NCBI RefSeq assembly: GCF_020184175.1
Contig: NC_065531.1
Span: 42,677,213 to 42,741,212, forward strand
Reading direction: 5' to 3'
Source of the DNA: Aphis gossypii
Lineage: Eukaryota; Arthropoda; Insecta; Hemiptera; Aphididae
Length of the DNA: 64,000 nucleotides
Below, one piece after another: positions 1-14,331 of this stretch. The notes beneath the pieces are model-generated. The model ran no database searches and had not been told where the DNA came from. It was given only the letters and a program-made list of their open reading frames with translations. Each line of letters opens with the position of its first letter. The first letter of the stretch is position 1. Position numbers and translations under genes: made by a program.

Positions 1-669
1 TCATAATTAGTTAAAAAATACGGTTTATCTATTTAAATTTATTTATTTAAAAGTTACTTGAATTTTAGCTTAAAAACCAATTTGTATATCAGTATAATAT
101 AAATCTTAAATATCCCGTTTAAATCTGCTATATGAAAGTAAATACACTTGTTCTTCGTGTCAAATATGTAAAAAGTAGGCTAAAGGTCTAAAAGCTAAAC
201 TTATTTATCTTTCACGCCATAGAAGTATTATAATAATAAATAATTTATAGTTGTTCAATTATTGTTCATCATTGTGCAAGGTGTGGTGGGAGATCACATA
301 AACCATTTATTAGAAATACATTCAATATATTTGTATAAGAATATTTTTAAAACATTTTTTAGTAATATTTAAATAATTAGACTAATTTTCAATTAAGGTA
401 TGTATAATTAAAAATCAGTAAGTACTGGGTAAAATAAGTTTCTATAAAAATTTAAAATGTATACTATACTCTCACAAAATTCTAAAAAAATGCAATAGTT
501 TTAATTTTTGATTTTTCGATTTTTACACAATAATATAATAGACACTAATAAATGTATTTGTATACCTAGTTATATATTTTTCAGCTACCAATGAAAATGT
601 AATTTTATTTATTTGAAATGTAGCAAACATATAATATTATATATACTATATATGTGTAGTATTAAATAA

Positions 670-691
670 ATATATATATATATATATATAT
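670..691. repeat. (TA)n microsatellite
   Basis: An uninterrupted AT/TA dinucleotide run of about 11 units. It is a simple sequence repeat with no further structure. Confidence 0.95.
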
Positions 692-3600
692 GGATTATTG
701 TCTTTTATCAGTTAGGAACCTATAGGTATATATTTTTAAATACCTATTTATAATTAGATACTTTTAAGGTTATAGACCTTATTATATCATAAAAAAAAAA
801 CAATTTAAAAAAAATTCAATTTTTAACCTTCTAACGTCTCAGCAAATAGTAATAATTACTTCATGAATAATTATTAAACTAATTTGGATTTAAAGAATAG
901 ATATTATATAGCTACCTAATTCATATTTGTAGCTGTTAATCGAATATTAAAAAAGTATTATTTACATTTAATTATTTCTTAAATGTATTATAGTACCTAT
1001 ACATCATACAACAGTAACATAAATATTTAATTCACAATGCTTAAACATTTTCAAGACTTTTCAATTATTTTAACGGATATTTATAAATTATTATTATATT
1101 TTTAAGAAAAAAACACATCATATAAATTTGTTGCACAAATGGTTAAAAATAACTTATTTATAATGTAATAAAAAAAAATTATTACAATTATTATTTACCT
1201 AAAGTAAAAATAATTATAACCAATTAGTTAAGTAATTTTTTATTTTTGTTTGCTACATATTTGCATTATATAATTTTCATTGTATGCTTTCATACGTGAT
1301 AGGTCTAATTATTCTAGTTATATAGATATATTATATTTATATATTACTTATAGTTGAATATAATGTGTTTTTAGAATGTGCAATATGTTAAAACATTTTA
1401 ACAACACTATCGTCTGTTTTTATCGTTAAACTATGAATAATGATAGAAGTGTTTCCAGGACTGTAATGTTGAGTTCTGGTAGTGTTTTCAATTTTAATAT
1501 TATATTATTATCTAAACAAGTGCAAATTAAAACCACGATAAGACACTGCGCTGGTTTATCTTTGGAGAGGTCGTGTCACTTATAAACCATCACCTGGACT
1601 TGTAGAGTGTATCATATTTAAGCAGTTATCCAACTCGCAATTTTTTCTCCCTTCTTAAAACTTACAATATTATTGTGGAGTAAATATACCTATTCTAGCT
1701 AGGTAATAAGTTATTCATAATATAAGCACTACCACCACTGCCGATTATACAACTATTGTATCTATTTGAAGTTATAATATTATACATAATATAATATTAT
1801 GTACCTACCTATAAAGTCATAGTATATCATCCTATAAAAATATGATAGTAAAAAAACAATTAATAAATCAATTTTATTGCAAAAGTTTTTTTCTTGATAT
1901 CATTATTAGAAAAAAAAACGTATAAAATGTATAAAGATTTATTGGCGATTATATTATATTTATAGGAATTATGTGACTATCGTCACCAAGGTAAATTGTT
2001 ATCACGTGGTGTTACGGCACGTGCGAATAATTATTATACGATTATTATTATTTTGTTTTTCTGAACGTTAAATTAACACAACCATTTATTATAAGTAGTA
2101 TTACTAATATTTTTTAAAAGCCAAAAGTATAATAATGTTATACATTTATAAACAATATTGACAAAAATTAATTTCTAGGTATACCAAAACAATTTTTTTA
2201 ATAAATATATGACCAATGATAATGTAGAACTGAGCTACTTATCTATATTAGTGTATATGTAACAACATTAAATCAAGGTAAAAAGATAAAAATATAGTAA
2301 TTTTACGTCAAATGTATATAAAATAAATGCATGCACATTGCACACATCTTAATAGTATAATTTTGTAAGTTAAAAATTATTAATAATTAATAACAAAAAT
2401 AATAAATAAATTATACATAGGTACTATATAATATATTACGTATTATTTACTTGTATCTTAAGTATTATATTTAGCTATAAGCAATTCAATTATTTTAACA
2501 AGCATAATATATTATTATTTATATTATATAAACTTGGATAAATAATCTATATAAATAAAACCAATGCAAAAAAAAAATCAAACCATTTTAAGTTAATTAT
2601 CAAAGGTTGTAAATTATTAATTGATGAAAATTAAATAATATTATAGCAAGTTAACGTAATTCCTATATACTTAATATTACATTTGTTAAATACTATACAT
2701 TTACTACAACTCACAAGTTACCTTTTTATTTATAGTAAAATTAAAAATACACATTACATAATGATATTTAAATTTTAAATTGCCAACTGACTACACAATT
2801 TTCAAATTGATTTGATGCCTATTTCTATATTATTCATGATTTATTATTTCTATTTGAATGTAGCAATGTAACATCTATGTATTCATGTGTATTTAATTTT
2901 TAGTTTCAAACATTATGCTTATCTGTTTTTAATGATCAATTAAAAGTGATTATTTACGACTTGACCAAGGAATATTTCATTAAACAAAAAGCAGTACCTA
3001 TACATATTGTAGTGTTATAGTGACGACACTATCTACATGTATATGAATGTAAATATAATGGTAATGTTATGTTTATTATACATAATTAAACATTTAGTGT
3101 CGTCAAAATATTATAAATGTGTTTCTTTAAGCATTAATTGGTTTTTGACTTCATTCTGTTATATATATAAGTAGTTCATAATAATTATAATATTTGAAAT
3201 AAGTGAACAATTCAATTATGAATCATCTATATGGTTAACAAAAAATACAATATTCATAACAATAGTTTTTCCTAAACATAAAAAAATCACATTTCAAAAT
3301 GTTAATTAATGCTACACAAAAATATAAATAAAGTAACTAAAGTAAGGTAAAAATATAACTAAGGTAATATCAATCTATACTATGGTTTTTGGTTTGGATA
3401 AGTTCCAAATAATCTGTTCAGTCAAATAAAATAGACAGTTTAGACGAGTAATGAATAAAATAAACTATAATTAAAATCCAATCAAAACATTATTTATTTG
3501 TGTTTTCACGGGTTTAATATCAATAGCGACAATTGCTATATAATAATATTTAATAGGTAATGCTTGTAACGTTATACTTAGATATATTATGTTTTATTAA

Positions 3601-3760
3601 ATTTTATAATATTGTAAAGTGTTGAATTGTTATCTATCGACAACTTTAAGTATAGTGAATAAAATTAATATATTTTTTAAAGTATTTTAATATTCATAGA
3701 ACTATGTGGCTTGGTCTTTTGAAATAGGGAAAAAAATGTTGTTGATCAAATAACTAAATG

Positions 3761-3833
3761 GTATACTGTTTCCCCCCTGCAAATGCAACACATGCTAAAC
3801 CTAGCTTCGTTAAAAATAGTCCAAACAGTATAC
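3761..3833. repeat. Inverted repeat, 11-bp perfect arms
   Basis: GTATACTGTTT at 3761-3771 is mirrored by AAACAGTATAC at 3823-3833, enclosing about 50 bp that starts with a C-rich tract. This could be a short MITE relic or a hairpin. No target-site duplication is apparent. Confidence 0.5.
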
Positions 3834-6800
3834 ACAAATACATATTTTAATTCAAAAATTATGGTTTGTCTTTTATTTATATTATATTTTTTTGTGTTTA
3901 ATAATTTATCCAAAAACATTACTCTGTTTGTATACAATAAGTAAATTTTACCAATAGTACTAAATTTGATACGAAAAGCATGAAAAAAGGGACACTAAAC
4001 ATGAATTAATAAGTTGGGATTACGTAGATTTTCATTTGTTAAGTATTGAATAAGTTTCCAGGCCAAGTACTGTTTATTTACCTTGGATTCTAATACTGTT
4101 TTCTTTTATCACTATTTGAAATTTATTTACATTATTGGTTATCCTGTTGGCCAGTAGTGCACAAACTATATTTTTCATAATTAGTAAAGTTGGATTTCAA
4201 AAATAATATATTATCAACCACCCCCATTTTGTTAGTGTTTTATAAAAACAATATATATATTAGAAATTTTTTAAACTAGATATGAAGGTAACTTTCACAT
4301 CAGCCCTCGAATGATGTGTAACAACTACTGCACTTGAAATATAGTTTGAGCGCCTATGTCATTGGCGTTCCATTCAATGTAAGGTTAAGGAAGTTAATTT
4401 TTTAGTGCATATTTTTTAGGTTTAGTTTTTCTATTACCATATAGTGAGAAATGAGATCAAAGAATTTATAATGATTTTAAATCATTAATGAATTAGCAAA
4501 TTGTTTTTTTGGTTAACTTCGCTAGAGTTACAGGAACTATCCTTGGAGCAGTTGCTGGTTTGGTCAGAAGTTCTTTGAGGGAGTAAAGGGATAAGTCTGT
4601 TGAATTTATTTATGGTTTATATATAGTGTTAAAAATTTCTGGCTAAGGTAATTTGTTCATCAATCATTATAGCTTATTGGGATGATTGGAATTTGTTTAG
4701 AACTTTGTGAACTTGAAAAGTGAAATAAAATATTTTTATAAAAATATTTTGTATTGAGACTAAAGTTTTAAGAATGAATTACGAAATTGAATAATCAAAA
4801 ACTATATTTTCGGATTGGTGTTTACCTATGTCCTTTATGGCTTTATAATATATTATATTGATATGGTCAATGAACATCATTTTTTTGGTTGACACTATCC
4901 GGAATAAAGAAAATTGAACTACCGATAAAAAACTATAAATACATTTTACCAATAAATTTAAATAAAATTAAAAATATAAAAAAAGCATCTCACATTTCCT
5001 TCTAAAATAATCAATACATTATGACATTAAAATTTTGAATTGGCAAAGTATAAAAACATAACTAAAAATTTGTAAAAATTTTGTCATTTAATACTGTAAT
5101 ACTATTAAAATGTAATAACATATTAGGCATTTATAATGTAATAATGTAAATTTACAATTCTTAATAAAGTTATTTTCTACGTGTTAAAATAATTTTTTGT
5201 TCGGTACATTTCATTGATAATAAAAACGTCATGAGTCGCAGAAAAATTTGAAAGTCAGTAATAAGCACACATTTAATTACTTCTACACATAAATTATATT
5301 TTATATATAATCAGTATATGGTGTATTTTAATAAGTATTCATTCTTTAAAAAATTATTTTTATAAAACAGTTTTTAAATAATTGACTCGTTACGTTTCTG
5401 CGATCATCGATTCTCTTATAATAATTTATTATTATTCATTATTCATCATTTTGTAGGTACATTTATGAATTATGTAGAATGCAATCTAATAGGGGTATCT
5501 TATGCGAGTATGTGACATATTTCAAATACATTATGCAAATATATTTATTTATACTAATATATGTGCCGATAGCCGGTTAAAAATTATCGATAATTAATTT
5601 TGATTGCATATTTACTTAAACTAGTATTTATAATCAATGATTACAATAATATTTGAAATAAATAACCTTTATTTTATAGAAATTAAAGTATAAAACATAA
5701 ATAAACACAAAAAAATGTTAAATAATTATACCATAAGAGTATATTAATTTTTCTCGTGGATAAATATAATATTTTTTTCTAAGATAATGTAAGACTATTT
5801 TAGATATCTAAAAAGTTTTTTTAGTTATTTTAAATTTTAATTGTTTATATCAACCAAAATACAAAACGTTTACCTATAGGTATATGCACAATAACTTTGT
5901 GACCTTGTTCCTATCCACGTGACCACAATCATAAAAAGAAGTTCATTACACAAAAATTGATTCATAAGTACTTACCCATCCAGATAAATATCCTATCTTA
6001 TACATAATAAGTTATTATTAGTAATAGAATTACACTCTAGATTAATGCCAATAGTTAGTATCTTATGAATTGTGATACTTATTTGATATTTATCAGTAGG
6101 TATTCTCTTTATTCTACTTAAGTAAAACATAAAAAATATTTTGGAAACACCTCTTATTTCAATCCAATAACTCGTATTTTGTGATAATTTAGAAAATATT
6201 ATTACTATATGTTATGAGTGACATGAGCGCGTATCGTCGTTGTCGATGGCGAACAGTTCAACAAGTTGAACATTTGAAACCGTTTATTACGAATATAATT
6301 TTATGATGGATTAATATACATATACGTTACTCACGAGTAGTACCGTACGTTTCGTACAGACTGAAAAACTTAATTATAATGTCATTACCTTTGTTTAGCA
6401 CTAGTATGCAAATAATTCTTAACCATAATTAGGTATAATGGAATTTCCGAACATGGTACCTATATACCTATTTTTATTTTAAAATACCTTATTCATAATA
6501 TTCATAAACAATAAAAAGACTTGTGTAAATAAAAACTGTAAATTTGTTGGTGTGTTGCTTTTTGAGTATTGTTGACACGAAATCAGCATATTATTTAGAT
6601 CTATCTTGGCATCAATACAGGCATACTAATCCCAAAAAAATGTACGCATTATTAGTTATTAGATACAGTTTATTTCTTTTTCATTTTTTAGACCGTGTAC
6701 GTTTGAACTTCGTGTATAGTTTTTATCAATTTGATAAGCAATAATATGGGTTATAGTCCAGTACAAATTATCCACAATTGTATCGAGTATAATTTAACAT

Positions 6801-9800
6801 AGTAGTGTAGACTATTAAGATAAGACTATTTGTATTTACTTTATACTATATAGTATAAGCATACCTATAGGCTACATTATACATATATCGATATATCTAA
6901 TAAGTGGGATATAGTTTTCAATACATTATTCATTTTATCAACTAAGTACATAATTTTTTTCTTTTAGACTTTTTAGTTAGTAAACTAAACAAATGAATCT
7001 ACAAAATATTATTTTAAATTTTTAATGTATTACTCACTAACCAAAATAATACATATTACGAAAAATAAAGGTGTCTAAATAAAAAAATTATTTTCATAAA
7101 AATTAATTAAAAATATATTTATGGATCTCATAAAAAGTAACAAATGAAAATACCAGCAACATGAAGTTTTTTCGGATACTAAAATATAACGTGCGTGCAT
7201 ACTTTGGATTGTTAGAAACACCATTGAAAATTTTTAATCTATTTTAATTAAATTATCGATGGTAAACCTACGTACCTACTTAAATCGGAAGTACCCAAAG
7301 GTTATGGAGGTGAAAAAAACGTTCTCATAGACAATTATAAGTGATTCAGGTTTCTTTAAAGCCCAAAAAACATTTACCACAATCGCTTTACGGCCTGGAA
7401 AACATTATACAGGGGGACACCCATTGTTCTACAAGGTGTATCATTATTGTATATTTGTTATTGGTGCGTTTACATTTTTTTTCTTTCGATTACCAATTCA
7501 AATGAGACCTCATAATATATAGTGTGCTAGGGGAACCGGATAGTATTGAATTCACCTGGCTACTCGTTAGACATATCATGATATTACATGCTATAAGGGT
7601 CAAGTACCTTTTACAACTTAATAAATTTTAAAATCGCGCTATGCGCGTATTACATTATAGCAGTAATCAAGGAAGAAATGTATCCGAAGACGAACTACGT
7701 TTAAAATATGACAGCAGAGGAAAATGATCAGTTTCTTTTTAAGATTAAAGACGATTTAAAACGATTTTTTAGTAGATATATAAAATTTGGAATAACTATA
7801 TTATCTTAATATCACGTTTATCATTAATATAATTTAAACAGTTGTAGTATCCTTTGATTTATGAGGTTAAGGGATATAAAATTGCATTATTTTTATTAGC
7901 TTCTACTTTATTGCAATACCAATAAATATTAGAAAAAAATAAATAAAGCTATGTAAGTTATTCAAATAAAACTATTAATTTTAAACCAAAATAATAACAT
8001 AACATTATTAAAACTCTGTTTATATTTTCCTAATGTTTAAAAATATATAAAAACTAATATTTGGATGAGTGAATGGTATATGGACCAAGGGCGAGGTGAT
8101 TCAGAAATATATATATATTTAAGATATTGTAAATTTATACTATTCTCAATACTTGTATATCTCTTTAAATTATCAAATTTTTACAAGATAATATTCCAAT
8201 GAATAATGATAAATCTGTGATTCTTATACTTACATTTTTTTTAAGACATACATTTTTTATACTTTCATTACATTCATTCTTTATACATTCATTACACAAA
8301 AAAAAAAACTTTTATTTGAAATAAACAATCTACGATTATACTATCAAATTAACAATAAATTTTTATATTAAATTGTTAGTATTATGGTAGAAACATTAAG
8401 AAGTTGTTTAAAGAACTCATTAGCGAAATACCAATAGTATTTCCCTCTCAAAACGGTAAGTCTATAGATTCACTTTTCTGTATGAATGTAAAAAAAAAAA
8501 GTTAAAAAATCCTATACAGTTTAAATACAATGATATCATTCCTTTTATTTTCCAATTTTAATAATAGCAGTTTAAATAAATGAAATATATTATTTATATG
8601 AATTCGCACTTTCTATTTTATTGTAAATTGTAATGTACCCCAAAAAATGTATTAAAAATCTTGTTCAGTCGATTAATATTTAATTATGAGAATAAGGAAA
8701 ATAATTGTATGATTCGTGTACACGACAACACTAACGTCCCTTTACGCCTTTTTTTTCATTAAATTCTAATAGGATAGAAATCTTTATCAAAATTTGTATT
8801 AAAATTAAAGGAATTAAATACGGTACAACCAAGTATAGAGCCATATTTTAATGCAATAATCAAGTAATATTATAATAATATGTATTTTGTATGGACTCTG
8901 TAATTGTTTGTTTTAATTTGTCATCTCTGCGGGTAAATTAATAAAATAGATTGGTAGGTAGGTATTTAAGATATACATAAATTTGTTTTATCTTTATTAA
9001 TATATTGCATAATAATATTTTAAATGCTATAATAATATAATACAATATCATAAAATAATATTGTAATAATTAATATTATTATATTATATTTACGCATCAC
9101 ACATATTAAAAACGTGAATAGGTAGTATATAACTTGATAGACTATAGTCTATGTAGAGCATTATTAAAAATATTTTTAATTGCTCTTTGATTACACGTTT
9201 AATTGAATTAATATCAATCATTAGGTAATTCTGAGCAATTAGATAATTTTTATAGAAAATAAAAGTACTTGTAACAATTTTACGTGTCTTTTTTAAACGA
9301 TCTTTTAGTAAGAATAACGAACAGGACTATCTATAATTACAAGTTTGGCACAACTAGGTATACAAAAAATATAGCCATTTTTTATTAAATAAAATTATTT
9401 AGTAGGTATTATGATGAAATACAAATTAATTATAGTTAGTAAATGTGTAGACAATTGTTATGAATTATGACAATTAGTTTTCTTTCAAAATTATATTACG
9501 TCAGTATAGATATGTTTTATAGTGGGCGCCAATATAATCTATGTGAAGAGCTTTTAGTTGTCTGTAGATTAGATAATATTTAATTTGTTTTGAATACACA
9601 CATTTTAAATCACGATGTTCTTGGATATAAAACACACGCAAATTGTTTACTTGCGCTTTAAGTTAAATAAAAAAAAAAAACAACCATAAAGACATTACCC
9701 ATACACTTTAGTAAGATAATATGTACAATACTAAATAAATAGGTGACTACCTTAACATACAATAACAGTAGGTACCTACTACCTAGGTACCATATATTGT

Positions 9801-9950
9801 TGTTTAAGGGTCTTAAAGTATAACTTCCAAATTTTTTTACAAAATGATTAGTACCTAACTGCTATGGCAGCTATATATATATTATAATATATTAGCATTG
9901 GAACCCTATTACACCCTATTACATTTTACCAGGTATAGGTAGGTACCGAC

Positions 9951-9966
9951 ATACCGTATACGGTAT
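9951..9966. repeat. 16-bp perfect palindrome
   Basis: ATACCGTATACGGTAT reads the same on both strands. It lies in a patch with several GGTA/TACC motifs, a string type common throughout this window. No function can be assigned. Confidence 0.6.
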
Positions 9967-11300
9967 ACTAACTCTAAAGTATTTTGTACCGATAAATAAT
10001 ATTAACTACCAATAAATGTAGTATTATATTTTAAATTATTAAATAAAGGATTAACTTTATAGCATTTCAATTCAATATAAGATAAAAATTTGTTAAACGG
10101 ATAACTTGATTTTATTAAAGCTACTATTATTAAGTTATATCTATGTATAGGTACATAATATTTGTACAATTTTAATGTTTAAAGTATGCATATAATGTTA
10201 AATATAATATACAATTTAAGTATTACTTTTATTTTGTTTAACATACTATAAAACTTAATATACAAATACAGTTAATTTTATGTACTATAGTCGGCAGTTT
10301 TATTGAAGGTGACTAATGCATGATTATTGATTAAGCCCTAATGATAAGTTATAACTAATATATTAAATAATTTTTAAATTTATTTATGATCTTAATTTAA
10401 TATTCTAATCTTTTAAATATTTTTATAATTATTTAGGTGATTATGTATATAATTATAAAATAGTCATATACTCACTGTTTATTGTAGATATACACTAATA
10501 ATTATTACCTATTAATCTTTTTAAATTCCAAATAAATCAATAGACGTATTTCATGTAAATAAATGTATGGTTTTACAATAATTATGTTTTTCTAAACTAT
10601 TACTATTATATATCCTCTTAGAAGGAAAAATCAGTGACCGTAAATCGTAATATATGCAAAATGCGAAGTACTAACAATATACTAATATTGGTAATTGAGT
10701 CTAGTACTAGTTGGTACGCTAAATAGGTAATTTTATGATTTTTTTAAAAATATTTTCTTTAAGTGCAAAGAATTTTAGTAGGTAGAGAAATTTCACCAAC
10801 GTTTTGATTAATTTTTTGAATGCAATTATATTGAATTGATTTTTTTTTTATTATTATTAAAATGTAAAACAAAACTACTCGTATCTGTACAACTATTTGG
10901 TACAATAAATAATTTTTATGTTGATACCTATATTCTATTGTATACAATTATTGTAAGAAGAGCGAATGTGGTGATGAGGAAGTTACCTATATTAGTAGTT
11001 ATACCTCATTATTTAAAACTAGATATTTTATGTTAGTAAATAGGTACTAAACGAAAGTTAAACTACCTAATATAATCGTTGAAACCTTAATATACGAAAG
11101 AGAAATTAATAACAGCAGGTGTAAATAGGTTGTTTGTTAAGAATACTCATCTTGTTTCACTCATCGTAGGGAGTCGTAAATAGTATTATTACCTATAATA
11201 TGGTTATTTCGCATTATATTATAATCTTATATATTAATTAACAACAATTAATCAACAATGAACTTTAAAACGATTTTAAGCGGAACTTGACTTGTTATTT

Positions 11301-11540
11301 TTCATAATATACTTATTTGACGCGCGACCTGTTTTTGCACAAAATATACACAGCTTGTGCACGACCCAGACTACATCGCCAGATTTGGGTCACGAGCCTA
11401 TACCGAGGCCCATATAAAATATTCCCAGGGGTTGTGCTTCGGTTAGTAGGTCACGGTCGCTATATAGGTCTATAGAAATGCGCAAGTGTCGTGCGGCCGT
11501 GCGGGGATGGTACGAAATAATATGCGTATCCGCTAAAATA
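11301..11540. other. GC-richer island without recognised gene
   Basis: A 240-bp patch with clearly higher GC and several CpG dinucleotides (GCGCGACC near 11322, GTGCGGCCGTGCGGGG near 11490) stands out from flanking AT-rich DNA. It contains no open frame I recognise. It could be a promoter, an enhancer or an exon of an unseen transcript; this is inference from composition only. Confidence 0.25.
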
Positions 11541-14293
11541 TACAGAGTGGTTCTGTAAGCATTTTATATAAATTTTAATTTGTTTTTGTATATTATGAAG
11601 ATATCGTGAAAAGTTTCAAACAGTTCTCACATTTAATATAAATATTGGATTATTTGATTCGGTTTAAAAAACAGTATATTTTACCAATAAATATATACAA
11701 TAGTTTTCGACGTTGAGTTAAGTTTCGGATTTCCAATAATATTTATGAAAATTGAAACAAAAATACATATTAAACTTTAAGACTGTTCAAGTTATATTAT
11801 AGCATTTTTTAAACCAATCTAAAGATGACAAACTTTTTTGCGGATAATTCTTTTGCTATTCAACAAATTAAACAAATAATAAATCACTCATTAATTTAAT
11901 AGTTTATTATGCATATTATATGATATATGATCAAATAATGTTTAATTAAATATAAATATTTAAGTAGATATCTAAGATAAAATAAACTATGATATCTAAA
12001 ATAACAATTGTAATCGCATTTTAAAATGGTTAAGTGTAGAAATCGATAAAAACAATTAATGATTGAATGAAACCTTGACTTGTTTATTTTTTTTTATTTC
12101 CGTAATCAGGGGTAGTTTTTCACCGCCTATAGACCCGGGCCAAGGACATCGCTAGTGTACATCCTAGCAATAAATCATAATTTTAAAACTTTAGGAAGAA
12201 AAAAAATGAATAAATATAAAAATTATTTATAATAATATATCATACACTATTCAATTAAAAAAAAAAAAACCAGGAAACTTGCTTTTATGTTTGATAAGTC
12301 TTGAGTGTACTTCGTAATTTTGAATAGGTCACAAAAGTAATAAATATGTTTTAAATTTAAATTCAATTATACATCATTGCATAAGTTAAGCGATTTTAAA
12401 TAAACGTGATAGATTGATCAGAATATACTTCTAAGAATAGTTTGTCATATTAATTATAATAGTAGGTATTTTCTTAATTCATTTTATAGGCTGACTAATT
12501 TTTATCAAAAATATCGTATAAAACAATGATACCTAAGTCAATATTAAATTTACATACCTGCAATGGTGTGAAATGTAAATGGGCCTGTGTTAGCTTAAAA
12601 TGTATTTAAATATTTTAAAAATTGCATGGTGTATAATAAGTTACAATATACAAAATGTTGAAATATTTTGCAGTCTCCATGATTACTATTTTTCAAATTA
12701 CAATATAATAACTATAACTATTTGAGGAAAATCATAAACTTTAATTTAAATATTTTATTAATTAATTACAATTTAAACTTCAATCAATTATTATAAAAAA
12801 AAAAGTCGTGTGCGCTAGTTTGATAGAGAAACAATGACTTCTTTTCTAAATTATAAAAAAAAACCGATTTTGTCGATAACTAGTATTGCATACAAATTTC
12901 TGTCTCCCCCTCCTTCGCCTATTTTAAAAAGTATTGTGATACAAATTGTGATGACAGACACAGAAAGAATTTCTTGCTACGTTCATATTCTAGAAAATTA
13001 TGCATTATTACAATGATATTTTTATTTATTAGTTCATTAATTATTTGCATGAGTAATAATATAAGGTAGGTAATGCTCATAAGAATAGACAATAGCGTAC
13101 GTTAAAAATAGAAAAGTATAAAATAAAATAATAAATATCATGTGGGTGTGTGTGTGTGTATACATAAGTGCACTATAAAAATGTTAATTAATATAAATGT
13201 TATGTTTAAAATAACTTATTCCGTAAATTTGCCAACTTCTAAAAAAATTACATTAAACAAATTGCATGGTCAAATGGTTTAAAGTGAATTACTTATTTAT
13301 TTTAATTATTTACCTTGTGTCTAGTTATAAAACAAATCTCAGTTGTTTTATTAAGTACATAAATTATATTATTGTGACAAATCACATTTTTTTAAATATC
13401 TATGATTAGGTATAAATATAATTAAATTTTAATATTGATCTTTGCATATAGTATTATTTGTTATTATTATATATAGGTACTTTATAAGCGAAATATTTAT
13501 GTAAGTAATTCATTCACTCATAAAATATTAATTTTTATTCATAAATAAAGATTTCATTTACTATTTAGTATAATATAAGACTATATTTGTATTAACTATG
13601 AAAATTGATAAAATGGTTTCATTTATATTAACATAGCAAAAATAATAATTTGTAAATAATCCAACATTAACCTGGCCTTAAAATTTTTTTATTTTAAAAA
13701 TCTTATTTACTATAGTTATACCAAAATGTCCATATAAGTATAATAACTATTAAAAGTTATAACTTTTAAAAAAAATTTATTGGTACCAACTTATAAGTAT
13801 TATGTATTAATTATTCATTACATTACATTTTTAATTCAAAAATTAGTATTTTTAGAGAAAAAATATAAATGAGTACAACAGATAATAATTATTCGTATAC
13901 TGTTAATAAATAGGTACATTAAGTATGGTACCTACCGGCTAACATGCAGTCCACATCTAATAAACGCGTGATTTTAGTCATTAGGAAGTATCTACCTATA
14001 TATATTTCAGTGTAAAATAATAATCAAATTTGAATTATTGTTTGCATCTAATTTACAAATAATGTAATTTAATATATTTATATATTAAGAAAAAAAAAAA
14101 AAATATATATTTTTAACATTGTAAACTAAATTATGTATTGCACTCACACCCAATTTTAGTACGTAATATTATACCATATAAACTTAATTTTGAATTAATT
14201 TTTAAGTAAGATAATCATAATGTACATTAAACTTTATCACAATATAAATTGTTTTTAAACAAATAAATTATTTACACTTATATATGAAATGTA

Positions 14294-14331
<38 letters not shown>

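Larger units (their letters stand above)
1..11300. other. Gene-free AT-rich intergenic or intronic DNA
   Basis: I see no coding exon in this stretch. Open frames are short, AT-driven and lack recognisable motifs or flanking splice-site patterns. It contains a TA dinucleotide tract at 670-691, an 11-bp inverted repeat at 3761-3833, a 16-bp palindrome at 9951-9966 and many poly-A/T runs. Small GC-richer patches near 6220-6360 and 7370-7450 have no recognisable content. It could be intergenic DNA or a long intron of a gene lying outside the window. Confidence 0.6.

Noticed and set aside
12105..12170. CAGGGGTAGTTTTTCACC string followed by a GC-rich patch, resembling a transposon end
   Set aside because: No partner inverted repeat or target duplication found.
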